The notes beneath the pieces were generated by a model. The model was not told where the DNA came from. It searched no databases and saw nothing but the letters and a program-made list of their open reading frames with translations. From VXYL01 sp964348085 (GTDB taxonomy: Bacteria > Pseudomonadota > Gammaproteobacteria > Pseudomonadales > Azotimanducaceae): 64,000 nucleotides of DNA. Of the stretch, positions 30,670 through 38,586 are shown piece by piece (within the stretch, counting starts at the first letter, position 1; every line of letters starts with the position of its first letter). The stretch is taken from assembly GCA_964348085.1 (NCBI GenBank), contig CAYGBI010000007.1:9219-73218 (forward strand). The letters are read 5' to 3'. The position numbers were made by a program, and so were the translations under genes.

Positions 30670-31688
30670 GGTCCGCGTTGCTCTTCATCGTCGCGTTGTG
30701 TTTTGGCGCGACGGCGGCGACGGCGGGCGAAGTCGAAGGCCCGAAGCTCCGCTGGGACGTCTCGCTTTGGGGCAAGCCGCGCGCCGGCACCGTCATCGCC
30801 GATGCGCTGGCGACGGTGATCGAGGCGCGCACCGGCGGCAACTGGCGCGTCAACTTGCACTACGGCGAGGCGCTCTCCAAGGCACGAGAGAACTTGGACG
30901 GCATCGCCATCGGCGCGTTCGAGGCGGCGATGGTCTGCAACTTCTACCACCCGCGCAAAAACCCGGCGCTGATGGTGCTGACGATGCCGTTCCTACCGAT
31001 GGCGGACTGGCACGACAACCGGCGCATTCGCGAGGCGGTGTACGCGCACCCGGCCATCATCGAGGAACTGGCGCGCTGGAACGCGATGGCGTACACGTCG
31101 TCTTTCCTGCCGCAGTACGAGCTATTGGGGCGTGGCGAGGCACCGGTCGATTTCGGCGACTGGCGCGGATTGACCGTGCGCGCCGGTGGCGGTTTGGGGC
31201 AAGCGATGAAAATGCTTGGCGCCACGCCGACGAGTTCGGCCGCTACCGAGGTCTACACCGGCGTCCAGCAGGGCACGATGGACGCCGCCGCTTTCCCGTT
31301 CACGTACAGCCACGTGGCGTACCGCATCCACGAGGTGGCGGATTGGTTCACCGGCAACCTGTCGCCCGGCACCGCCGATTGCCCGCTGGTGTTGTCGATC
31401 ACGGCATTCGCTGCGTTGCCGCGACAATACAAGCAACTGCTGGCCGATGTTAAGGAAGAGGTGGTCGAGGCGCAGATCCAAGCCTACATCGACGTCGATC
31501 AGGTCAATCTGCCGATGCTGCGCGAAACCTTGCGTGAAATCCGCTATTCGCCAGAACAGCTTGCCGCCTTTCGCGAGACCGCCGGCAAGCCGGTGATCGA
31601 CGCTTGGATCGAGGACCACCAAAGCCGATTCGATGCGCGTGGTCTAGTGCAGGCGATCTTCGCCGCAGTCGGGCGAACCTATCCGTAG
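30666..31688 (+). CDS. dctP: TRAP transporter substrate-binding protein
   Basis: This is the periplasmic receptor of a TRAP system. The 340-residue protein has a cleavable signal (LLFIVALCFGATAATAG) and a DctP-family body with LTMPFLPMADWHDNRRIREAV, WRGLTVRAGGG and the specificity Arg region, then TEVYTGVQQGTMDAAAFPF. The substrate is likely an organic acid, but residues do not fix which. Its ATG overlaps the TonB-domain gene. The membrane subunits follow directly. Confidence 0.9.
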   Translation: MRSALLFIVALCFGATAATAGEVEGPKLRWDVSLWGKPRAGTVIADALATVIEARTGGNWRVNLHYGEALSKARENLDGIAIGAFEAAMVCNFYHPRKNPALMVLTMPFLPMADWHDNRRIREAVYAHPAIIEELARWNAMAYTSSFLPQYELLGRGEAPVDFGDWRGLTVRAGGGLGQAMKMLGATPTSSAATEVYTGVQQGTMDAAAFPFTYSHVAYRIHEVADWFTGNLSPGTADCPLVLSITAFAALPRQYKQLLADVKEEVVEAQIQAYIDVDQVNLPMLRETLREIRYSPEQLAAFRETAGKPVIDAWIEDHQSRFDARGLVQAIFAAVGRTYP

Positions 31689-31697
31689 CCGAGCGCG

Positions 31698-32303
31698 ATG
31701 GCGGACGACCTTCTTGGCCGTGGATTGGCGGTTGCCGACCGGCTGCTTGGCGGCGTGGAGAATGCGCTCAATCTTTGCGCCGGTACGCTTATCTTCGCGC
31801 TGATGCTGCTCGGCGTCGCGCAAATCGTGCTGCGGGTGCTGTTCGATGCGCCGATTTTCGGCTACATCGACATCGTCGAGGTGGCCATGGTCGGTTTTGC
31901 CGTGCTCTCCATCGCCTTCGTGCAGCGGGTCGGCGGCCATGTGCGCATGGAACTGCTGGTCGTGCGCCTCAAGGGTCGCACGTTGTGGTTCGCCGAAGCC
32001 GTTGGCGTCGGCTTGGCGGCGTTCATCGTCGCCGTGCTCATTCCCTATTCCTACAGACACTTCGAGCGGGCATTCGAGTTCGGCGACAGCACCATCGACA
32101 TCGAGCTGGTCACATGGCCCGCCAAGCTGGTGGTGCCGGTCGCCTTGGGGGTGCTGTTGTTGCGCCTCGGCGTGCAGTTGGCGGGCTATGTGCGCTTGGC
32201 GTTCCATCCGGAACGCACGCCCGTGGCGGTTCCCGCCATCCGCGATGTCGCGGCGCAAGCGGCGGACGAAATCGAATTGTCGGAGCAAGACGACCCGCGA
32301 TGA
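31698..32303 (+). CDS. dctQ: TRAP transporter small membrane subunit
   Basis: This 201-residue DctQ-type protein has four predicted helices (about residues 22-45, 55-75, 95-115 and 140-162). It follows dctP after nine bases and overlaps dctM by four. It joins the large permease in sodium-driven uptake. The hydrophilic tail is acidic. Confidence 0.88.
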   Translation: MADDLLGRGLAVADRLLGGVENALNLCAGTLIFALMLLGVAQIVLRVLFDAPIFGYIDIVEVAMVGFAVLSIAFVQRVGGHVRMELLVVRLKGRTLWFAEAVGVGLAAFIVAVLIPYSYRHFERAFEFGDSTIDIELVTWPAKLVVPVALGVLLLRLGVQLAGYVRLAFHPERTPVAVPAIRDVAAQAADEIELSEQDDPR

Positions 32304-33661
32304 TGACCGGCGTGGACGACATCTGGATTGGCATCGGCGGCATCGTGGCGTTGATCGTCTTGGTCGTCTTGGGCGTGCGCGTCTACGTCGCCGCGGCGTT
32401 GACGGGTTTCCTCGGCCTGCTGTGTTTGAAGGGCTGGGATGTCGCTGCGGCGGTGGCCGGCACCATTCCGCACTCGAAGACGGTGACCTACCCGCTTTCG
32501 GTGCTGCCGCTGTTCATCCTCATCGGCTTCTTGGCGTTCCACGCCGGGTTGACGGGCCGCTTGTTCGAGACGGCGCGGCGTTGGGTGGGCTGGGTGCCCG
32601 GCGGCCTCGCTGTCGCCACCGTGTTTTCGTCCGCGGGTTTCGCGGCAGTGTCCGGCGCTTCCACGGCGACCGCGGCGGTGTTCTCCCGCGTCGCCATTCC
32701 GGACATGCTCAAGAACGGCTATGGCCACCGACTGACCGCCGGCGTCATCGCCGCCGGCGGCACCCTGGCGTCGCTCATACCGCCTTCGGCGATTCTCGTC
32801 ATTTACGCCATCATCGTCGAAGAGTCGGTGGGCAAGCTGCTGCTCGCCGGGCTGCTCCCGGGCCTCGTCTCGGTGCTGGTCTACGCCGGATTGATCGTCG
32901 CTATGTGTTGGCTCAAACCAGACCTCGGGCGCGCCATCGGCGGTTTCACTTGGCGCGAGCGCTTCGCCAGTCTGCCGGCGGCGCTGCCGATCCTCTTGGT
33001 CGTCGGCATCATCTTCGGCGCACTGTATTCCGGCGCCGCGACGCCCACGGAAGCGGGCGCCTTGGGGGCGATGGTCGTGTTCGCCATGTACGCCTTGCGG
33101 GCATGGCGCCAACGGTCGCTGGCGCAGATGCGGCGCAGACTGCGCGAAGCGCTGATGGAGACGGCCAAGCTCACGGTGATGATCTTCACGCTGATCTGGG
33201 GCGTGTTCCTGTTCGTGCGCTTCTTGGGCTACGCCGGCCTGCCCGCCGCCTTCGCCGACTGGGTCACCGCGCTCGACCTGCCCCCGCTCCTTATCGTCGT
33301 GTGCATCCTGCTGGCCTACGCCGTGCTTGGCATGTTCATGGACGCCATCGGCATGCTGGTTCTGACCTTGCCGGTCGTCTACCCCGCCGTGATCGCGCTT
33401 GGCTACGACCCCATCTGGTTCGGCATCGTGGTGGTGAAGATGGCCGAGATCTGCCTCATCACGCCGCCAATCGGTTTGAACTGCTTCGTGGTCGCCGGCG
33501 TCGCCCGAGAACTGCACGGCGAGCGGGGTGAATCGCTAGCGATTCCCTTGCAGGATGTATTTCGCGGTATCGGCCCGTTCTTCGTCGCCGACGTCGTGAC
33601 GGTGGCCGTGTTGCTAGCCGTACCGGAGGTGGTGCTGTGGCTGCCGAATACGATGGGTTGA
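32300..33661 (+). CDS. dctM: TRAP transporter large permease subunit
   Basis: This 453-residue permease is almost entirely hydrophobic, with about 12 helices. It has the DctM marks LPLFILIGFLAFHAGL, SGASTATAAVFS, GGTLASLIPPSAILVIY and ITPPIGLNCFVVAGVA. The start at 32300 overlaps the dctQ stop (ATGA). With dctP and dctQ the transporter is complete. Neighbouring genes do not reveal the substrate. Confidence 0.92.
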   Translation: MMTGVDDIWIGIGGIVALIVLVVLGVRVYVAAALTGFLGLLCLKGWDVAAAVAGTIPHSKTVTYPLSVLPLFILIGFLAFHAGLTGRLFETARRWVGWVPGGLAVATVFSSAGFAAVSGASTATAAVFSRVAIPDMLKNGYGHRLTAGVIAAGGTLASLIPPSAILVIYAIIVEESVGKLLLAGLLPGLVSVLVYAGLIVAMCWLKPDLGRAIGGFTWRERFASLPAALPILLVVGIIFGALYSGAATPTEAGALGAMVVFAMYALRAWRQRSLAQMRRRLREALMETAKLTVMIFTLIWGVFLFVRFLGYAGLPAAFADWVTALDLPPLLIVVCILLAYAVLGMFMDAIGMLVLTLPVVYPAVIALGYDPIWFGIVVVKMAEICLITPPIGLNCFVVAGVARELHGERGESLAIPLQDVFRGIGPFFVADVVTVAVLLAVPEVVLWLPNTMG

Positions 33662-33861
33662 GGTGGGGGAGTCGCAGCATGTCAACGGTCGTAGTTGCTA
33701 GCGGCGTGACCCCGGTCCATGTGGTGCTCAGGGACACTACTTCCGACGCTCGTGGCATACGCCCCGTGTCTAACGAACGAGCTACCGTCGATCCTGCATG
33801 CCTCAATAAGAATGCGGTTGTCGGCGTTTATCCCAATAACGGCGTACAGGCGGGGTCCGAA

Positions 33862-34351
33862 GGGTTGGAGGTAAAGTCAACGCTCAAGCGCCAGCCGACC
33901 GAAGGCGTGACCGACGACCTCGGGCAGCGCATGCAGGACATGGCGTGGTCCGTCGAGGTGGTCGGCGCCGGCGGCTGCACTTGCTGATTGAACACCAATC
34001 GACGGTGGACTACGCTATGGCGCTGCGATCCCTCGACTACGGCTACTTGCTGTACCAGCGGTTGTACGGCGACGACCGCCATGGCCGCTGGTGCGAGGGC
34101 GAGGAGTTCGACGCCGTGGAGTGTGTGGTGATGCACAACGGCGAGCGGGAGTGGACCGTGGCGACGAGTCTGGCGGGCGCGGGAGGCGACGCTGGTGAGC
34201 GAAACTCGGCGCTTGGCTGGCGTCCGAAGGCGAGTCGGATTTGACGAAATGCTTGGATTTGCGGGTGGCGCAGTTGGCGGGCGACTGGATTGCGGACAGT
34301 GTCGACGCCGAGGACTTCCTTTCCCGCGTAGCGCGGGGTGCCGGCGAGTAG
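33862..34351 (+). pseudogene. Decayed Rpn-type nuclease gene
   Basis: Fragments of the Rpn (PD-(D/E)XK, transposase_31-like) family appear in three frames. The first reads TDDLGQRMQDMAWSV. The second holds LHLLIEHQSTVDYAMALRS with the Glu-x-Gln core, plus VVMHNGEREW. The third is LASEGESDLTKCLDLRVAQ, ending at the TAG at 34349. At least two frameshifts separate them and the amino end is missing. The rest of 33662-34593 shows no supported gene. Confidence 0.6.
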
Positions 34352-34593
34352 AGCCTCGCGCCGAGCAGCCTCCGCCAGTCGCTTGCGCTCGGCAAGAATC
34401 CCACGACCCGCCGAAATAGTTCGGGGCGACTACGAAGTCCGCGCCGACGGGTTTCGCAACGATCGCACGAAGGGAGGCCCGAGCCATCGAATCGCTCTCC
34501 TCGCTTGACCGAACGACAGTCGGGCGAGTCAAAAGCCGTCGCCGGAGACAGCCGACCGCAGGCGGCCGGGAGGATGACTCGAACGAGGCGCCT

Positions 34594-35064
34594 ATGGTGG
34601 AGATTTTCGGCGGAATCTTCGCGCTGCTCCTCGTGTTGTTCCTCATCATGAACCTGCTTTCGCAAGCCGCGCTCGTGGAACGCTTGGAAACGGCGTCGGA
34701 CGAGGGGCTGTATCGCGTTGGTTGGGGCAGTAGCGGGTCGGGCTATGTGGTGCTCGCGTTTCCCGCGGAATTGCGCATCGTGGAAACCGGCGAGGCGGTG
34801 TCGGCAGGAGAGATTTGCCAACCGGACAGCCCCTTCGTCGCCTATGCCCGAAGAACCTACCAAGCGGAACGTCAGCAGATCATCTTTGCCATCCTTGAGA
34901 ACGGCGTGGCGACCATGGCCGAAGCGCGACACTGCATGATGCGCGTGCTGCCCGGTCGGACGCTGTCGATCGGTTGGATTATCGCCAACGACGAGTTGCT
35001 GAAGTCGGTCTCGCTGAACGACATTCCCGCATTCGTCAAACGCGCTGTGGACCTGCCGGAGTAG
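34594..35064 (+). CDS. Membrane-anchored protein, module gene A
   Basis: I do not recognise this 156-residue protein. One amino-terminal helix follows a short acidic start: MVEIFGGIFALLLVLFLIM. The acidic residue at the helix entry is reminiscent of MotB/ExbD-type subunits. The rest is predicted to lie in the periplasm (VAYARRTYQAERQQIIFAIL). The frame is open back to about 34422 and reads NEAP before the ATG, so the true start may be upstream on a rare codon. Gene B begins seven bases later. The two together with the FGE-fold gene form an operon. Confidence 0.65.
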   Translation: MVEIFGGIFALLLVLFLIMNLLSQAALVERLETASDEGLYRVGWGSSGSGYVVLAFPAELRIVETGEAVSAGEICQPDSPFVAYARRTYQAERQQIIFAILENGVATMAEARHCMMRVLPGRTLSIGWIIANDELLKSVSLNDIPAFVKRAVDLPE

Positions 35065-35070
35065 TAGGCC

Positions 35071-36735
35071 GTGCCGCCAAGCCGTCGGAGTTTGTTTCCA
35101 CCCTTTGCCGGGGTAGCGCTGGCCGACATCCTCGCCAACAGCGTCGCCATCGTCATCATCATGATCGTGGTCATGCTGATGACGCGCTACGAGCAGGAAC
35201 AGAACAAGCTGGAGCAGACGGAGGATGTGGCCGTAGTGCTCAGTCGGGAACTGGCCACTTCTTTCGTGATGAACGCATTGCCCACCAGCCCGCCGGCGCA
35301 GTTGCACGACTACGTGACCTCGCCGCTGGACCGGAATCCGCAGCATGCGACCATGCCCATCATCGAGCTGCACGACGAGTACCTGCGGGACTACTACACG
35401 GGCGCGATCTACCAACGCGACGAGTTGCTGCGTAACGACAACGCCTTGGATCGGTATTTGGCCAGCCTCTCCCCGGAGCAGCTTGCGGCCATGCGCGTGG
35501 ACATCTATGGCGTCGGTCAGTTCTACGTCGCCATGTCCATCTTCCGGGCGCACGGTCACCAACCTCGGCATTGGCACTTTCTGGCCGATAGCACCGAGCG
35601 GCGTCGTCCCGCCGCGCATCGGCTGTTGGCTGCCGGCGACCGGGTGCCGACAGCTCGACCCGACCGTGACGAGGAACTTGCCTCCCCCGGCAACGCAGCC
35701 GGCGCGAGTACGTCGGCTGCGTTACCGGCGGATGTTTCTCTGGCACTCGCAGCAGGCGGTTTCGATGCCTATCAAGCCGACGGCGTTTCCGCCGCGCAGG
35801 GCGCCGCAGGGCCGTCGGAATACTTCGACCTGCCCGGCGGGGTGGCCGGCGAGCCGGGAGACCCTACCCGAACTCGCGCCACGCAAGGCGCGGCGGAGAG
35901 CGGCGCTGGTGCCGACGCGCCGACGTCGAGTAGGTTTCGTGCGGCCACTCGGACCGGTCGCGCGATGGCGATCGAAGACCCGCGTGCGTTCGACATGATG
36001 CTGGTGTTGCGCGGCCTGTTCGCTTTCATGCGTGAGGAACAGGCCGCGGCAGAGGCCAACTTGCCGTCGCGCCTGCCGAATTACGATTTCCAGCGCGATG
36101 TGCTCGACTTGGCGGCGAGGCTGCCACCGGCGGACGCGACGGAAACCCAGATGTTGCAGAGCTTGGCGTTCTTGATGGAGACCCCTCGGACGCCGAATGA
36201 CAGTGCGTTGACCTTGGCGGAGGAGAACGTAGGGCCAGCGGATGCGACAGGGCCGTGGACGGTTCGCGGTCAGGCGCTCGCCGTGTTCGCCAATGAGCCG
36301 CTGAACCGTGTGGTTTGGCTACGAGACGTCCATCAACCCCCGCTAGCACCCGCCGCCGGCGTCGCCATCGTCACGCTGCATCTGGGCACCCATGCCGAGA
36401 TCCACTCCGGTCTGCGCGTGCCCTTGGGTCGAGACGGCGTGCTGTTGATGCCGCCGCCGGAGAATCCCGATCCGTCTCCGCGATGGCGGGTCGTCACCTT
36501 GGTTAGTGCCGCACGGGACGATTTCGTCACCGGTTTCCTCTACGCCGGCTTGGACCAAGTCGGTCGCATCGTGCTGCCGGTGGACGAAAACGCCGTGGCC
36601 ATCGGTGGCCTGCGCACGGAGTCGTACTTCCCCAGCGTGCCTTTTCGCGAGGAATATCGGCAACTGTTGTTCTACGGTGCGCTGGCGGCGCTTTTCGTCG
36701 GCGGTGTGGTGGCCCGTTATTGGCGGCGCGCGTGA
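35071..36735 (+). CDS. Membrane-anchored protein, module gene B
   Basis: This 554-residue protein is unrecognised. It starts with GTG. An amino-terminal helix reads ADILANSVAIVIIMIVVMLM, with an Asp and Asn at its start as in MotB, ExbD and related ion-driven stators, then a basic and glutamine-rich juxtamembrane segment. A long extracytoplasmic region contains an Ala/Gly-rich disordered stretch (about 205-305). A second helix (LLFYGALAALFVGGVVARYW) closes the protein. It overlaps the FGE-fold gene by four bases (GTGA). Role inferred only from layout. Confidence 0.65.
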   Translation: MPPSRRSLFPPFAGVALADILANSVAIVIIMIVVMLMTRYEQEQNKLEQTEDVAVVLSRELATSFVMNALPTSPPAQLHDYVTSPLDRNPQHATMPIIELHDEYLRDYYTGAIYQRDELLRNDNALDRYLASLSPEQLAAMRVDIYGVGQFYVAMSIFRAHGHQPRHWHFLADSTERRRPAAHRLLAAGDRVPTARPDRDEELASPGNAAGASTSAALPADVSLALAAGGFDAYQADGVSAAQGAAGPSEYFDLPGGVAGEPGDPTRTRATQGAAESGAGADAPTSSRFRAATRTGRAMAIEDPRAFDMMLVLRGLFAFMREEQAAAEANLPSRLPNYDFQRDVLDLAARLPPADATETQMLQSLAFLMETPRTPNDSALTLAEENVGPADATGPWTVRGQALAVFANEPLNRVVWLRDVHQPPLAPAAGVAIVTLHLGTHAEIHSGLRVPLGRDGVLLMPPPENPDPSPRWRVVTLVSAARDDFVTGFLYAGLDQVGRIVLPVDENAVAIGGLRTESYFPSVPFREEYRQLLFYGALAALFVGGVVARYWRRA

Positions 36736-38291
36736 GACGGTTCGCGCTTGTTTTTCTCGTGGCGCTGTGCGCCGTCGCAGCACTGGCCAAGCTGCGTCCG
36801 CTATGGCGCGACTACGATACCGTCCCGGTGTCTTTGGCCGCGCCGCAGGCTAACGATTCGGCTGGTGCGCGATTGGACGAGGTTCTTCTGCGCAACCTCG
36901 ACCACTTGGGCTATCTGCGGTCGTTCGATCACGTCTTTGCAAGGGGCGCACGCACCGTCGAAGTCTCGGCACCGGTATGGTTGGACCGCTGCGAAGTTCG
37001 CCAAGGCGACTTCCAGAAGTTCGCTGGATGGCGCCAATTCCACCCGGCGCCGGACATCGCCGCGCCTCGTCAACAGGCCGACTGGCGGCATTTCAGCAAC
37101 ACCCGCGATCATGCCGTCAGCGGCCGCTTGGACGGGCCGGCCAACGGGCTGACTTGGTTCGATGCCTATGCGTATTGCCGGGCGGCCGGCGGCCGGTTGC
37201 CGCGGGCGGATGAGTGGATTGCAGCGGCCGTAGGATTGGCGGGTCGTCTTTATCCGTGGGGGGACGTATTCGAGGACAAGGCGTGGCCGTATGTGGACCC
37301 GCTGTTGAACGCCGCCCGAAAGTGTGGCGCGACCGCGGAAACCGACACGCCCGAAGGCGTCTCGGATATGGGCAACAACGTCTCGGAGTGGGCGGTGGGA
37401 GATGCGGACGCGCCGTTGATAATGGGTGGCAACGGCTACAACGCGCCGCGCGATCTGCACGGCTTGGCGGTGCTGTACCGGCGTGCGCCGGCGCAATACC
37501 GTTCGCCGTATCTGGGTTTCCGTTGCGCGTACGACGCGGCGCCGGTCGTGTCGCCTTGGCGCACGCCGGCGGCTGCCGTGGTTTTGCCGGTTGGCACCTA
37601 CTCGGTGGGCGTTCCGGCGGACGCCCGCATCCCCAGCCTGCTTACCCACCTGTCGCGTGATCGCATCGGTTTGATCCGCCGCCTGTTCGAGCGCGAACGC
37701 GAGGCGCCGACGGCGGAGTTGCACTTCACGACGCGGGAGATCACCCGCCGACAATACGCCGCGTTTCTGCGCGACCCCTTCGTGCTGGCTGGATTTCACG
37801 CGGAGGACAACCAGCCTCGACACCACCGTCACCGGCCGTCGGATTGGCAGGCGCAAATGGCGCAACCTGATCTGCCGGTGGTCAACGTGGATTGGTGGTC
37901 CGCATATGCCTTCGCATCTTGGGCCGGCGGTCGACTGCCGAGCGCGGAAGAGTGGGAGAGCGCGGCGTCCGGCCAAGGCCGGCGGCTGTATCCTTGGGGC
38001 GGCAAGTTCGCCGCCGCATCGCCAGTTACCGGTGAGCGTGCTTTGCGCGGCCCCGTAGCGGCGAGCGTTGAGAGCGGCGACGTAACGCCGGAGGGGTTGT
38101 TGGCGATGGGCGGCAACGTCTCCGAATGGACGCGCAGCGTTTCCACGGCCTCCGGCGGCTACGCAATGGTCGTCAAAGGCGGCAATTACTTGCTGCCCGG
38201 TGCCGAGACCGCGCGCTTGGACTACCGTAACCACGTTTCCCCGAACCACCGCTCACGCACCTTGGGTTTCCGCGTGGTGTTCGAACGCTAA
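36732..38291 (+). CDS. Tandem formylglycine-generating-enzyme-fold protein
   Basis: This 519-residue exported protein starts with GTG and a signal-like helix (FALVFLVALCAVAALA). It carries two copies of the FGE/SUMF1 fold. Domain 1 (about 65-270) has GLTWFDAYAYCRAAGGRLPRA, MGNNVSEWA and YLGFRCAY. Domain 2 (about 300-519) has NVDWWSAYAFASWAGGRLPS, MGGNVSEWT and LGFRVVF. The catalytic cysteine pair of true FGE is incomplete in domain 1 and absent in domain 2, so it is probably a binding or structural protein. It is coupled to genes A and B. Confidence 0.85.
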   Translation: MRRFALVFLVALCAVAALAKLRPLWRDYDTVPVSLAAPQANDSAGARLDEVLLRNLDHLGYLRSFDHVFARGARTVEVSAPVWLDRCEVRQGDFQKFAGWRQFHPAPDIAAPRQQADWRHFSNTRDHAVSGRLDGPANGLTWFDAYAYCRAAGGRLPRADEWIAAAVGLAGRLYPWGDVFEDKAWPYVDPLLNAARKCGATAETDTPEGVSDMGNNVSEWAVGDADAPLIMGGNGYNAPRDLHGLAVLYRRAPAQYRSPYLGFRCAYDAAPVVSPWRTPAAAVVLPVGTYSVGVPADARIPSLLTHLSRDRIGLIRRLFEREREAPTAELHFTTREITRRQYAAFLRDPFVLAGFHAEDNQPRHHRHRPSDWQAQMAQPDLPVVNVDWWSAYAFASWAGGRLPSAEEWESAASGQGRRLYPWGGKFAAASPVTGERALRGPVAASVESGDVTPEGLLAMGGNVSEWTRSVSTASGGYAMVVKGGNYLLPGAETARLDYRNHVSPNHRSRTLGFRVVFER

Positions 38292-38296
38292 CCGCA

Positions 38297-38572
38297 TTGG
38301 CGCTAAAAGCCGAGAACGAGAAGGTGCGGCACGTCACCCAAGCCGAGGCCGCCGCGGCGGAGCGCACGCTGGCAGCGGATGCGGAGGCGTATCAGATCGA
38401 GGTCGAGTCCAAGGCCCGGGCGGACGCCATTCGTCGCGAGGCCGAGGCGCTGAAGGACAATCCGAACCTGATCCAGCTACGCATCGCGGAGAAGTGGGAC
38501 GGTCAGTTGCCGCAGTTCGCCGCCGGCGACGCGATCCCGCTATTGAACGTGGACGCGATGAAGCGAGAATAG
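38297..38572 (+). pseudogene. Carboxyl-terminal remnant of an SPFH/prohibitin protein
   Basis: About 91 codons encode the end of a band-7/SPFH coiled coil: AENEKVRHVTQAEAAAAERT, RADAIRREAEALKDNPNLIQ and LPQFAAGDAIPLLNVD. The membrane helix and SPFH domain are missing, and only a TTG could serve as a start. It begins five bases after the FGE-gene stop. The simplest reading is that a deletion or insertion joined the module to the tail of a former SPFH gene. Confidence 0.65.
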
Positions 38573-38586
38573 GCGAGTCGGGAGCG

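Noticed and set aside
31604..32299. Upstream extension of DctM
   Set aside because: The open frame runs through dctP and dctQ in another phase. The permease starts at the ATG overlapping the dctQ stop.
33828..34649. Minus-strand 273-codon frame over the intergenic region
   Set aside because: Its product is low-complexity and unrelated to known proteins, while plus-strand fragments match the Rpn family.
34015..35619. Minus-strand 534-codon frame opposite genes A and B
   Set aside because: It is antisense to two genes with clear transmembrane helices and stop/start coupling; the product has no coherent domain.
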